From Leptoclinus maculatus (taxonomy: Eukaryota > Chordata > Actinopteri > Perciformes > Stichaeidae): a DNA stretch of 64,000 nucleotides. The notes below the pieces were generated by a model, which ran no database searches, was not told the origin of the DNA, and saw only the letters and a program-made list of their open reading frames with translations. Below, in pieces: positions 49,376-61,899 of this stretch. Made by a program: the position numbers and the translations under genes. The stretch covers positions 13,333,813 through 13,397,812 of the forward strand of contig JAVDOI010000003.1 in assembly GCA_032191485.1 (NCBI GenBank), in the 5' to 3' direction. How positions within the stretch are numbered: position 1 is the stretch's first letter; each line of letters opens with the position of its first letter.

Positions 49376-49719
49376 ATAGCCAACTAGTGTGATGGGTAGA
49401 ATACTGTTACCAGCATTAACACAGTGCACAAGACATGGTATCACAATACTCACGCTGATTAGTGTAACAGCCCTTCCATCACACACACACACACACCACA
49501 TTCATCAGTCAGATATCATTCTTAAACCAGGACCAGTCTATTTCTAACTGCAGGATGCCACTTTAACTTTGACAGCTGACAATTTGCCAGCTCATAAAAT
49601 AAAAAAGGAAAAAAGGTGGCAGTGAAAACTGGCAAATTGAAAATTATGACATTGAGTTTGATTTGGGGAAAGAACGATGAGAAAATCCATTAAAGCAGGT
49701 TCTGCATGGAAAGAGCTAC

Positions 49720-50080
49720 GTCTTTCTCTCTCTCTCTCCTCTTTTATGTAACAATGATCTTTTATTCCTTTGATAAGAGACAGATCTGCTGAGTGATAGG
49801 TCAGAGGAAATGGAATTGAATGGAAATCTTTGCGCTACATTTACTGAATCATCAATGTGATTAATAGCAGTTAACACCTCGTAAAAATAGAGCCGCAATT
49901 ACAGCGGAAAATTAGGGGCCAGCATTACCATCGCGCTAATAAGTACCGAATATAATTACATTTATCGCAGTGTTGTCACAAAGATTGATAAATTCACGCT
50001 CAATCTCGTTAATCTCTCAATAACATCCAGCACAGAATTTAACAATTATATTTTTTTGTCAACCTAAATGAAAAAAAGGG
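49720..50080. promoter_or_regulatory. Candidate conserved regulatory block
   Basis: Complex sequence with TGTGATTAATAGC, GCGCTAATAAG, TATAATTACATTTATC and CTCGTTAATCTC. Confidence 0.35.
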
Positions 50081-50309
50081 GGCGAAAGAGAAAGAGGTGA
50101 CGGATTGCGAGAGTAGGTGGAGGTAGGAGAAGATGGATAGAGGCGGTGTGAGGGAAAGAGAGAACAGATATGCTCCTGTCCATCGCCAGTATTTTTCATC
50201 CTATTCCCAGCAGAGGGGATAAAACAGATAATTACCAACTCTAAAAACTGTGTCTTTGTGTGCTTCTCTGAAAGGAGAAACTCTCCAGCACTGAAGAGAT
50301 AAAGCTCAA

Positions 50310-50740
50310 AACAAAAGCAGCCTGAATTGGACCAGGATTAGCTTTAATGGCAGTAATTACCAGAGGGGATAACAGCCCGGTCCTCTCTGCCCATCACTGA
50401 GGCCCAGAGCAGAGGACAGCAGGAGGGGGAGAGAAAGACCTGAATCAGGGCCCATCCTTGGCTGCCGGTTTGGCTGCATGGTGGCAGCGGTTTAACACAT
50501 TCAATTGTAAAACACTTGGACGACCCATCTATGTCTGGCCTCTCCTGTGCTAAAAGCCACTACTGAATCTCACCGCCCTAATAATGGCTGTGCATAAAAA
50601 AAGGGCTAGGCCCTCCACAATGTTGCTTCTTGAATTACAATCTGAGCTGATGGCATGGATAAGAGTGCCCTAAATTATAGCAGCAGGGGCACTTTCTCTT
50701 TCTCTGTCTCTAGTTCATCTTAATGGCTAAGTAGCATCAG
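50310..50740. promoter_or_regulatory. Candidate regulatory block
   Basis: Contains GGATTAGCTTTAATGGC, CAGTAATTACCAG, ATTCAATTGTAAAAC, CCCTAATAATGGC and TTGAATTAC. No ORF. Confidence 0.3.
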
Positions 50741-52489
50741 CAAGCTGCGCCGTGTGCGCCGTTAAAACGCTATTATTTGGGGCATTGACAGTGATGGGGT
50801 CTGCTGCCTAAAAACAAGAGAAATTAATATGCAACATGGTGCCACCTTACACCCACAGTGGAAAGATGGGCCCCCAGACATCAGTGGGAACAAAAGAGAG
50901 AAACGAGAAGAGCCATGTGCGGGACAAGCTGCTCAGAGGGCTATAATTCACCTAGTATTAAATCTCTGCTTCCAAACCCTAATTTGAATGTCAGCCCTCT
51001 AGCCTCCGGAGCATCGCATACTGAATCTAAATCAAATATACTGTACCCATGTGCTGCTGCTATTTCCCCTCTGCCATTCGCCCTACCTGCATACAATATT
51101 CCCTCATTCCCAAGGTGCGCGTGGTTGTATGACCTGCGGGGCATTCGTTTCCTGAAAATCCGATCAATAAAGAACAACCCACCAGACAACCAATCCACAG
51201 GGAAGCTGGATCTATAAATATCTCATATGTCCAGCTGAGCCAGACTGTCCGCACCGCGGACTGCATCGGCTGATCACACAGATCCAGGTTGCGCTGAACA
51301 AAATGATCTCCCGATGTTACTCATCTTCCAATTGATCATATAAATGTGTGAATTGCTTCTGTAACCGCATCGAATGGATGTGTTTATCGTTTCTTTATCA
51401 GTGTCAAACAGGTGGGGAAGAAGAGCCGTGAGCCTCCAAGGCTGTACTAGTGATTTGTAACCAGCATACTGTATGTTAAAGCCTGTAGAAATACAGGTTA
51501 GGGCCTATACTGTAGTATGTGAATGTAATGAGAAACACCCTGAAGCCTGGTCCACAGTCTCATTTAATTAGCTTCTTTTGAGCTCTAACAGAAAAGCCTT
51601 CACAGGAGAGAATGGACCTGCCATTTAAAACTCCACCTGTGACAACCGAGATTCGTGTGTCGAGTTCTATAGCTCTTATCTAGGCGATGAATCAAGAGGC
51701 ATCATCACATTTCTTGGTCTGTTAAAGCTCCTGGATGACCCTCCTCCGTCTGCTCTGTAGGATTTATCTTTTTAATCTATCCACAATAAACCATGAAGAG
51801 TGTTTCCATGTTCACCTCAAATGTAGTGTGGAGTATTTGCAGGCTACGTGTCTGCATGCTACTGTAAATGGATATGGAAAACATGGTCACTGGCAGATTT
51901 AACACCTACCTTTTTTTTTTTTTCAGACTTTCAATAATGTTGCCTACGGGGCATTTCACTTTTTGACCTCACCCCTTTCAATTTGGACGAATGTTTTCCT
52001 ACATGTTAATCCATATGAGAGAGTGTTAGAACATGGTTTGATGAAGCAGAATGAGCAACCATTCAGAAGAAAGGGGCCCTCACAGCTCACCCATATTGTC
52101 CGGACCACCCCACCTAAAGACACGGATATATTCTTCAAAAAAATGTTTGATCACCGGAAATCAAACAAAAAAGGTTATCCACAAAGTCAATACAAAAAAA
52201 ATTTGTATAAAAAAAAATTATTTTAAATATGCCATTAGGAAAACACTTTTTTACATCTCCTGAAGTGTTCATGTTTTGTGAAATTTCATAATAAGGAAGC
52301 CAAAGTCAGCAAAAAATGTGTAGTGCAAAGTCTTTTTTTACATTTTGAAGCCACTGGTTAAGAGCTGACGATGCTTTTCTTGTCTCATTTGGACTTAGAC
52401 AATATGTTCTGCCTGCTGCTGTGGATGGCTCCTCATCGCCCAAAATCAGCATGACTTCAATCGCTTCAAATGCAGAGTCAAAATCACAA
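50741..52489. other. Intergenic; possible decayed 5' part of the transposase-like gene near its end
   Basis: 50858-51217 holds a 119-codon frame with no recognisable family. Between about 51950 and 52490 the sequence may be a further decayed part of the pseudogene, but I could not align it. Confidence 0.35.
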
Positions 52490-52985
52490 GCAGCTGAGGG
52501 ACAAGCTCTTACAAGAAAACACAGAGTCTCGGTGATTGGAGAGAATCTCACCTTTGGAACAATTCACAAGCCACCACCATTCATCCTTTTGTCTGTTATT
52601 GAAGGGACAGTGGAGGGAATATCTCAGCATGTTATATATGCTTATGTCAGAGAGCCTGAACCACGACACCACTGCAGTCCATCTCTTCCAAAGGCATGTC
52701 ATACCCTTAACCTTATAAGCAAGCTAGGAAAACTCCCATGAAAGGTGTTCTACTTCTCAGATGGTAATGCAGCGCAGTGCAATGCTGCAAAGCCTTCCAT
52801 AGAACCTCCACTTGGGAGACTTTTGGTGTTGAAGCAGAGTGGAACTTCTTTGTAACTGCTCTTGGCAAATGACCATGTGATGTGATGTGACAATAAAAAC
52901 GGCTGGCAACAAGAGTTAGTTTACGGCGCCCATTTGAGGACTAAACACTGACTCCACATTAATTGCACCTCTTTGCTACGCTACA
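52490..52985 (+). pseudogene. Decayed transposase-like gene (FSDG...QYKN / FFATSHGK-type family)
   Basis: Pieces of a protein family that I recall as repeated and mobile-element-like in many animal genomes appear in the right order but in different frames. WNNSQATTIHPFVCYY is at 52555-52599 (frame 1), ending at TGA. SESLNHDTTAVHLFQRHVIP is at about 52647-52706 (frame 3). KVFYFSDGNAAQ is at 52742-52777 (frame 2). GVEAEWNFFVTALGK is at 52825-52869 (frame 1), followed by TGA. KRLATRVSLRRPFED is at 52897-52941, ending at TAA, and a trace TLTPH follows. Frame changes and several stops show that it is dead. Conserved acidic residues (in FSDG and in the degraded CDV segment) could be catalytic Asp of an RNase H-like fold; that is inference. 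The 5' part, before about 52490, is too decayed to read. Confidence 0.6.
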
Positions 52986-53050
52986 CACAGAGGTTCAGTT
53001 AGAAGCAAACGTACTGGGACTTTTAAAACCAGAGCTTTGTGTCGAGCTGC

Positions 53051-53212
53051 AGTGGGGGAACGTAACCAAGTACATTTACTCAAGTACTGTACTTATTAAG
53101 AACAATGTACAAGGTACTTCTACTTGTTTTCATTTGATGCCACTTTATACTCCTACTTCACTACAATAAGAGAACAATAATGTACTTTTTACTGCATTAC
53201 AATAATTTCATT
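53051..53212 (+). repeat. 5' fragment of the same fish repeat as at 23834-24172
   Basis: It starts at GTGGGGGAACGTAACCAAGT, continues through ACTCAAGTACTGTACTT and ends near TGTACTTTTTACTGCATTAC. It matches the first third of the repeat and is better preserved than the other copy. It sits about 65 bp after the decayed transposase-like gene, making 52.5-53.2 kb a small repeat island. Confidence 0.6.
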
Positions 53213-54429
53213 ATGGGAAATTACAAAATTAACAATTTTTCAATTACATCCTTTACTTTGCCAAGACATGTTGATCGGCGCTTGTGCTCACATCAGTGGA
53301 GTCGTAAAGGCAGAAAATATCAGTTCTAATGATATAAGTGAACCATCATCAGCTTTTGACCCGTGGCTTCAAAATAAAAAGTAAAGACCACGTGATGATA
53401 AACAAAAGGGGAAAACTGAAGTCATATGTGAGGTGAAACAAAAAGTCACAGGCAACATTAAGGATGCATGTGTTGGACTGACCTACCCACCATAAACACA
53501 GAAGTCAGCTGATGCTCAACTGACAGCCGGCACGACATTAAAACTTCAGGAGATGTAAATATTTGTTCAAATCGTAAAAGGGGTGAGGTCAGCAAGTGAT
53601 TGATTTCTGACGGAGTGCCCCCTACGATTAGATGATACCAAGAATGTGATGCAATACAGTCAGCATGCGAGCCATTTGTGCACACAAATTCCTTGAGGCT
53701 GACATCAAAGGTCCAAACCACATGCCTGCCTGTCCTTGTGAGGAAGTGGAAATCCCCCTCCTCCCGCCATCTCTCCTAAATTAGTTTGTGGTTAGCATCT
53801 TTTTTTTTCTCTCTCCTTATAATCCACGAGGAACTCTGGCGATGAAAGCAGAGTAATGTTGCTAATGTGTGCGATAGTCACAGCCACATAAACCCACCAC
53901 AATAAATTAAAGACCACAGGCGTCCATATTGGCCTCATGTGACCAAACCCCCCAGCAACAAAACAGACATACAGTCACACGTTGTCCTCCAACGCCCTCC
54001 AAAAAACGAGAAGCAGCCAGCAGGCAGGCGCCCACGTCCCCCCCGCTCCAGACCTATCTGGCTGTGGAGATAAAACCATACTGTAAACACAACATTTGAC
54101 TCATCTCAGAGACATGACTGGGAAGCTGAATGATGAGGCAATAGCTCTAACGCACCGGAGGATATTCTCTGAGTGACCTGTGCCTTATGCAACAAAGTTT
54201 AATTTGCTTTCACATTTGACTGACGTATGGTGTAAACTGAGGCATACTGTAATCGTATGCCTCTGCTCTTCATATGTGGTCTAACTTTAATGTGAATCTT
54301 ACACGTGTGGCAGGAAGACGTGTGATTTGAATAAGTCGGAACTCTTCACACTTTTATGTTGTAGACACGCACAATGTATACGTTCATGTCCAGTTTAAAC
54401 TCACGCTTTTCCTGCAGGCGCACCCCCTC

Positions 54430-54431
<2 letters not shown>

Positions 54432-54498
<67 letters not shown>

Positions 54499-54512
54499 AC
54501 ACAATTTATGTG

Positions 54513-54555
<43 letters not shown>
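54432..54555. repeat. (CA)n - (CT)n - (CA)n compound microsatellite
   Basis: A CA run to 54495, a 17-base spacer, a CT run at 54514-54542, then a short CA run. Confidence 0.95.
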
Positions 54556-54849
54556 GGCACCCATAAAATTCAGATGTCTCCACACTCCATCCTTTGTGAG
54601 ACCTTATTGTCCTGGTTATTACCCAGGGTATTGTTACAGAGAATTGGTATGCTTATCAAGGCCTGTAGTCTAAAGTTGATACGACACTGGCCTGGCAGAT
54701 TCATTAAGATTGATATCCTGCCGCAGCACACACCCAGATGAGCTGATCTAGGACATGGGAGTGAGCAGAGTTAGAGAGAGAGTTAGAGAAAGACAGAAAG
54801 AAAGAAAGAATGAGTGAGTACGAAAGAGAAAGAGATCGCAAAGTCCACC

Positions 54850-55260
54850 TCCCAAGTAGCTCAATTGCCATCTATTGAGCCACTTGAGCTCAGGAGAGAG
54901 GACCAGGCATGCATACCTCTCTTTTCAGGGGACACTCCCCCTGTAACCTCACCCTGCCAGTCATAAATTACCTTCCCTGGCTCAGTCCTTTCACAGTGGA
55001 TGCACAGAAGGCCCCTATAGCATCTCTATGAGCAATTAAGGCCTCAATGGGATGGTATCAAACCGGCCTGACCTCATCCAACCTCTCCTGTCATTGTCAC
55101 CTACTAAAAAGGTCCCCTCCACTTTGTCCCCAGAGTGCCACTGCTCTCAGTGTGCATGGGGCAGGCAGAGTACATTTTACTGGCCACTGGCCATCCCCGT
55201 TTCAGAGTTTTACCCCGAGCAATATAAACAAGGTCAAAAGTCCCTGAAAGTTTAATTTTT
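54850..55260. promoter_or_regulatory. Candidate regulatory block
   Basis: Complex sequence with GCTCAATTGCC, CATAAATTACC and GAGCAATTAAGGCC. No convincing ORF. Confidence 0.3.
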
Positions 55261-55329
55261 TCTAATATTTTCAGTGTTTTCAGCTGGTTAAATACAGGCA
55301 AGTTAACTCGAACTGTGCTGAACTCTGTG

Positions 55330-55800
55330 TCATTTCAGTGGCCGTATGACAAACACTGCTGTCTCATTAAACAGATTATTTTCATTCCAGCTGATGGCCT
55401 TGCGAGCCATCCTATCATGTGGGCCACATTCACTCTGTGTAGCCAACTGGAATGAAACTTCTGCTTTATGAGAAATCCCAAGTGCTAAATTCAGTCTGTA
55501 TAGGTCATGGAAGATTGCAGTGTGTATATTAACCGAGCACACTGGCGTGTCTAATTTGCTGCGGTGGACAAAACAAAGGCTTTCATTGATATCTCCATAT
55601 CGAGTCAACCCTGGATTCAGCGGATAGTCTTGGTTTCCACTGGTCAGACCTAATGATTTATTGCACCGCTGACTAGCCTCCACACTATCTGATTGGCAAG
55701 GCCGGGGCCCATTAAAAGGCATATATTTTTAATCACTGTTTACCATGTCAATAGCAATGCTAATCACTTCAACGGCGTGTTAATATCCCAGTACTGGGTG
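55330..55800. promoter_or_regulatory. Candidate conserved regulatory block (among the best-looking)
   Basis: Even composition, no simple repeat. Motifs include CTCATTAAACAG, CTAATTTGC, AACAAAGGC (Sox/TCF-like), CCTAATGATTTATTGC, TTTTTAATCACTG and GCTAATCAC. A 130-codon frame on the minus strand matches nothing I know. Confidence 0.4.
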
Positions 55801-55979
55801 AGGATAAACAAAAAACGAGTCCTTCTGGTGTATTTTTTTGTTAAATCGCAATAAAAAAAACGACATTGAGTCAAGCATTGCTTCTAAAGCTTTCCTTTCA
55901 CCTTTAAGGACCTTCATCAAAGAAAGGAGCCCCAAAATGTGAGCCAAAGAGTAAACATCTGTTATCGAAAGACATAATG

Positions 55980-56230
55980 TCAAACCAAATGTGCGCCGCT
56001 CTCCTTGTCATGACTCTGTATGTCAGGTTTAAAGAGGTGGAGTGCCTTTCGGGAAATGATAAGACCAATAGAGTGGGTTGAAATGAAATTCATTTCATTA
56101 AGATAATTGTCTGCTGAAAACTCATTTAATGCCAGCAATGACATTGTAATGGTGTGATCCTTTACTGTCAGTCGTATCAATGCAACGTTTATGACCCAAA
56201 CCCTTATTTTTTTTACGTTCTTGTCCCGGT
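55980..56230. promoter_or_regulatory. Candidate conserved regulatory block
   Basis: Contains GACCAATAG, ATTCATTTCATTAAG, GATAATTGTC (inverted ACAAT), CTCATTTAATGCC and CATTGTAATGG within 250 bp. Confidence 0.35.
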
Positions 56231-56999
56231 GCTTCACTACTGTTTTGAACACTCTTGGCTTTTTTTTATAATGCTACATTTCTCCTAGCATGTTGCAGAG
56301 AATGGGATGACGTGACAGAGAGTTTCATGTGCGTGTGGTTAAATGTCAAGCTTTATCAAGCCACACTGGCCAGCGTAGTGCACACAGAGTAGTATTATGG
56401 AAGTGGGGCAGTTGCAGCAGGCCCCTCTGATGGCCCATAGAGTGCTCCCTATATGCACACAGAGTCATTGGGCAGATGTGACCTCGCCGGCACACAGAGG
56501 CTCTTTGTGTCTAAGGGATTTAGAGTCCCCTGGGCCTCCTGGCTCTAAACATTAACAGACCTACTGCAGAAGGGGAGAGAGAGAGAGAGAGACCCTTACT
56601 CTGCTGACATGCAACATTAACCGGGGCCAACTCTCTCTCCCCATACTTACATTATCAGGAAGGGCCCTATATGTACGGATGCATGCAAAAGACGCATGTG
56701 GTGGGTTGATGCGGGGGCAAGGTCGCAGCTCAGACGCACACTAATGAGGTGAAGCAGTGTACTTAGTGAAAATATATCAGTTATTGGACTGAGGACATAT
56801 ATTTATACGGCCTCTTCACACTTGTTTACATGCAATAAAGGCAAGGTCTCAAAGCACTCCACTTTGAGGAGTCCGGTAGGCTCCGTCCATTTCATTCATT
56901 TATATGCTGCAATGTGTTGCAGAGGTCAGCCACCCTTAACACGATTCAACTCCTCTCCCATGATGTGACTGTTTTTTTTCTTGTTACTGGAATGTGTTT

Positions 57000-57740
57000 G
57001 CAAGACATGTCCCTCGCCGCCCTCTTTTAAAGAGAAACGTTTTAAATAAAGGACCTAATTATCTGTCAAGGACTGATGTTATGAGCCCGACGTACATGAA
57101 CTTATCTGGATTCTTGGTGCTTTCTTTCCTCTCTGTAATAGCGCGATCATTCACCGCTGTAGTTAAAGCCGCCTTTGTGATTCACGGATATTCTCGTCAT
57201 TTCTGCTAATAATAATGATACGCCATTTGCATAAAGGAAATGAAACAGGTTACATTTGCATATATTACATATTTATATGTATGGATATAATATGTTTGCT
57301 CATTTCAGGAAACTAGGCAAGATAATAGTAAGACTAACACAGGAAATAGAAGGAGCACAAATCCACGGTAAATATTGGCCTTCGTTATCTGCCATCCCCT
57401 CAGACAGGAGGCTGTATCATTTTTCAGCAAAGAGACCCCTGTTCTTGAGGACTAGGCCAGGCCTTGCTTTATTAAATTATCTCCCTTGCTTCGCAAATAC
57501 AATTTCCTGCATAAATCACTCAAATGATCCTTCAGACTGTCAGGTCCAACAGAGTGTTTTCTATCCTATCTGCCTCTGACCAGGTTATGCAAATCACCAC
57601 CACAGTGTGTTCGATATCTATTGAGATGCTTCAATTGTCTGCATTTGGCCCTAAATCCTTAGCTTGTCCCCATATTATTCCCCTGCCCTTGATAAAAGTG
57701 ACACTAAGCATCAAGCCTTCACCAAGTCGGTAATCCATTA
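57000..57740. promoter_or_regulatory. Candidate conserved regulatory block
   Basis: Complex sequence with CCTAATTATCTG, GCTAATAATAATG, CATTTGCATA (octamer-like, twice), TTATTAAATTATC, GTTATGCAAATC (octamer-like), TCAATTGTC and GTAATCCATTACC. It is the longest such block in the right half. Confidence 0.4.
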
Positions 57741-57959
57741 CCAAAAAAAAGAGCATGCCAATTTAACTAAGCCCGAAACACTGACCCTGCAACCTTGACC
57801 TTGTAAACATTACAATGGGGGGAGGCCACAGTTTGTGCATTGGAGATCTGCTTGGTGGAGCACTGGGGAGGGCTTATTAAGGCCACTAAGCTGTGGCTGA
57901 ATTAAATCACATTGGAAAGGGGCTGAAGAGAGAAATCTTTACTAGGGGTCAGCTTGGTT

Positions 57960-58791
57960 TAAGACCCCTGTACGGAAATACATAACTGGACCAAGTCGGC
58001 CAAATAGAAGTCAGCATTATCATCCTCCCTACAGCTAGCTAGCCAGCAGTCTAATTCTGAAGGATAAACATCTGTAATGCATTGGCTCAAATGGGGGCCA
58101 GCTTAGAGTGACTTCAGCTTGATCCCGCACAGCTGTTTGGGCAGCAGCTATGGCCTGACTGCACAGGGGGTCTCGGTGGATGTCCTGAAAAGGGACCTCC
58201 AAAAATCTAAAGGGACAAAGGAATCTCCCGAACAATGTTCTTGCTGATACAATGGTGGTGCACAGGGAGGAAGGGGCAAAGGAGCACTGCCTATTCTGGG
58301 GGCATGAATGACCAGCGCATTCCTCTCCAGTCGCCGAGCAGTGAGCGCAGTGACCAAGAGTGACAAGTCTTTACACTGCTTTGTTGACACTCTGTGTGCT
58401 TGACCAATACATTCCTTCTGTTCTCTCCCTCACCCTCCCTTCTCTCGCCCTCTTTCTTTCCTCCATTGCTTCTAATTCTGCAACTGCACTCCTGTTGGTT
58501 TCATTCCGTTTCTGCCCGGGTAGCCTTGAGTCCACGCTAAGCGTCGTCAGTCTCGTTACATATTGCTTAGATTCAGAATAAAACACGGCACGGCACATGC
58601 ACATGCACATAAATACACGCTGGGGTCAAGTCACTTCTTGCATCTCTGACACACATTTGGAACACATGTTTGTTCTCCATACAAGCCTCACATCAGGCAT
58701 TTGACAAGTGAAATGGATGAATATAACATATGGGACGCTATCAAGGGTTCATGTGGAGGACAGAGAATTACAGGCTCCGTCTTGCTCATAG

Positions 58792-58834
<43 letters not shown>

Positions 58835-60959
58835 GAGGAGAGATCCCTGGACTGCTCAAAAAAAATCCCCAAATCCCAAAGACTAACAATCTTATGCAAA
58901 AGGTCAATCCCTGATTAAATTCAAAGTTATGATAAAGTTGGGCAGTTGCACTTTACCCGTAAGGAATTCATTTGGCCAATCAACAGGGAGATGTGACTCA
59001 AGGGCCGTAGAACAGCTGGAAATCAAGTGAATTTTGCCTTTAAGTTCATGGCACTGACGAGTAAAGTAATGCAAGTTACATCTGTCTGATTAGTGCATTT
59101 CCTTGGGTGAGAGAGGCCTGTAGATGTTGTCATCTACGAGCCAGTGATTTCAAGAGAGAAGAGAGTGACACGGGGGAAAACAAAAGCCGCACAGTGCAAA
59201 GTTACGGTGCTCGTTCTGTGTGAATAGCTTATACTCCTTAATTGACTGGGTGAGGCCGTGTTAAGTCCCACAGAGCTTCGGCATCAGCGGATCCACACCT
59301 GTGACAGCAGCGTGAGAATGACGGGGCTCATTAAAAACTTGATTCAGATCTTTCGGCAGGAACCCCCGTTGAGTCGCTTTAAAGCAACGCGCTCATCGGA
59401 ATGATAGGTGGCAAATACAGTAGCGGGGGGAAATTGGACTTGAAAAGGAATGTCTGTCTCTCCATTTTTTAAAGCCTTCCTCTTAATAACCTGTTTTTCT
59501 TTGTACTCTCAAACAAAATGGCTTCTATAGTTGCACCACAGGGCCTTTGAAGGTGAGCCGTGACTGGCATACACGGATGTCTTCTTGTAGGGCCTTAATT
59601 TGATGCTTGAGCACTGCTGAAACTCCCTGATGCGTTTGTTGTCTCCTTTTTGAAAAGAGAGGACTTTCACTTGGGTTAAGGTAAACTGCATTCATTTTTC
59701 ATGTACCTGTCCTAAAGATAGCCCCCGCACTTTCCAACTTCAAAAGGAAGGAATCGGGCCGCATCCTGTGAACTGATGTCTGACCTTGTAACTCTGCCTT
59801 TCAATGAGGGAAGTGGCTCTGGAGAAGGGCTGAGGTAGGCGCATTGGCAGTGTGGTGTACAAGCAGTGAAAATGAATTCAGTCGAGCTTATGACTCTTGT
59901 GATGAGAAATGTTCAGGTAAATTATGACACAAAGCATAATTCATGTGATAAAAAGAGGGAAATATTGCATAGATGGAGCAGATTATTGGTTTGGAGGCGC
60001 GTACCTCCAGGCTATGAATATCTGAACTACCTAGAGTAAGAGATAATAAGTACCATCTTAATGGTTTATGAATCTCATTTGATTTATGGTTATTAACCAT
60101 AGGAGAATGATAGTGGTGCTGTATTGATGGACGGGGGGGTATTTCAGGATAGAGCTCATGTGATTGAAATGGTATGACCTGCCAGCTTATGGACAGACAT
60201 GGCAGGCAGCCGTGATAAGTACGCGCTGAATTGTACGACAAACCTGACTCTAAAAAACTCCACGATTTGAGTTCTATCCCTGACAATCTTTCCACTGCTT
60301 AAAAAAAAAAGAAAAAATAACTTTACCCAACTAACAAGCTTCAAGCTACTCATCAGTTCTTCGATTTTTTTTCCTAGCTATGCCAGAAGAAGAAGTAAAA
60401 GGGGAGGAGGGAGAGGAAAAAAGAGAAGGTTTTATCCAGGGGAGCGACACCATTCCCCGTCCTGCACACGCCTCCAAGCGAGTATATCCCCATGTCGATC
60501 CCCTTCCCCCCCCCAAAAAAAGAGCATCAATAAAAGAACTGTGGCGCAGATTGGAGAAGGCATGAGCAGATTTTGAATGGGATTTCAGGGGAAGGCACAA
60601 GGGGCAGAAATCTTTTGCTTTTGTCTGCCGTTCAAATGGGTCTGATGAGCCTGGAGCTGCAGGCTCTGCTTGTCATAGAGGTCCTGATCTCTTGTGAGAA
60701 TTGATTTCCATCATTTGGGGGGGAGCTGTACAGACTGAGGGTATATTCCTGCCTGGGAGAGCAAGATAAGGGCCAAATGAACTGAAACCAACTTACTGTG
60801 CAAAAAAAAAAAAAAAAAAGACCAAAAACCAAAGAGGAGGCTCTTAGGAGTGGGGGGGAAAAACAAAAACAAAAATATGTGAAGTTGTCTTAACAGTCCA
60901 TTCTCAAATGTTAGATTAGTTTTCAAAGAGCAGGAAGCCCTGTCCCGTTGTGACGTTTT
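57960..60959. other. Intergenic; CA repeat, poly-A tracts
   Basis: Contains the CA repeat at 58795 and A-runs at 60300 and 60802-60819. The frame 59888-60295 (135 codons, minus) matches nothing I know. Confidence 0.5.
58795..58830. repeat. (CA)n microsatellite
   Basis: Perfect CA run of about 36 bp. Confidence 0.95.
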
Positions 60960-61240
60960 CTCTCCGCCAAGCATTTCATCTGATTATGAGTACTTTGCAA
61001 TCTGCGACAGCATGATTGATGCTCCACTTTCATGAGGGGAATTTTAACAGCACCTCTTCAGCGCTCAATGCGCACCCAATTATGCGTCTGAGCTGGTAAC
61101 CTTGAATTTATGTCACCATGGCAACAAAACCCCCGGTCATGCATTATGGATTATCATTGAAATTCTACACCCCTACCTAACATAATGAGAGCCCAGGACT
61201 TAATCAAATCAGCCCATTCTGTGTGACACAAAGTGAAGAA
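60960..61240. promoter_or_regulatory. Candidate regulatory element with X-box
   Basis: Complex, low-repeat sequence with TGATTATGAG, CATGATTGATGC, CCAATTATGCG, the X-box at 61112 and ATGCATTATGGATTATC, a dense set of homeodomain-like sites. Candidate only; conservation not testable here. Confidence 0.4.
61112..61125. promoter_or_regulatory. Perfect RFX X-box motif
   Basis: GTCACCATGGCAAC fits GTNRCC-N2-RGYAAC at every informative position. RFX factors bind such boxes at ciliary genes and neural enhancers. It lies in a complex, repeat-free block (60960-61240), not at a visible gene start, so an enhancer role is the likelier reading. Confidence 0.45.
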
Positions 61241-61285
61241 GGAGCTCTCATTGTATTGGGGTTGAGGCTGGGAGAAGCTAGCCAA

Positions 61286-61286
61286 G

Positions 61287-61318
<32 letters not shown>

Positions 61319-61326
61319 CGGGCGGG
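61286..61326. repeat. (AGGC)n microsatellite
   Basis: About eight CAGG/GGCA units passing into GGCGGGCGGG at the right end. Confidence 0.95.
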
Positions 61327-61899
61327 TGGATGGCAGACTGGGCTGTGACGGCCTCAGCAGCTGCAGGGCTAGCAGCCTGATAGATGGCTCCCATATACAT
61401 CAGTGAACATATAGACAGATGGCCCTCAATGCCTGGAATTTCCAACCCAGGAAGCAGCTGTTCAGCCTAACCTCTGCTGTCGGTCTCACCTTGTTGTCAT
61501 GGAACATTGAGCAGAGAAGGAGAATGTGGATGGTGACATGGTGCGGAGTGTGGTGGAACACCATAGAGCTTCATGGTTGAGACAGGGGAAGGGGCTTGAG
61601 CAGGGGCGGAGGTAGGGCTTGCTGAATTTACATTAGGTGGCACTTTCTCATTCTGCCTCATTTCTCTAGACCCGTCCTCCAATTTATTTTTGCGTGTCGC
61701 CTGAGGATCTAGGATCTGGGTGGCACTTGAGTCTTGCTTTCTTACTCATGAGCACATAAACAGAGGTGGAAGCCCAACATTATTTAATCCTCCTCTCTCT
61801 CTCTCTCTCTCTCTATCAGATGGATGACATAATTGTTGTAAATCACTGCACTGGATTAATGCAATCTATTTTTCATTTCCTCCCTGGCTTCTCCCCCTT

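Noticed and set aside
50858..51217. 119-codon plus-strand ORF
   Set aside because: No recognisable domain, no supporting splice or promoter context.
52421..52741. 106-codon plus-strand ORF as a gene
   Set aside because: It starts at GTG and is only one of three frames over the decayed transposase-like gene; the family motifs lie mainly in the other frames.
59888..60295. 135-codon minus-strand ORF
   Set aside because: Composition and peptide look random and no family is recognised.
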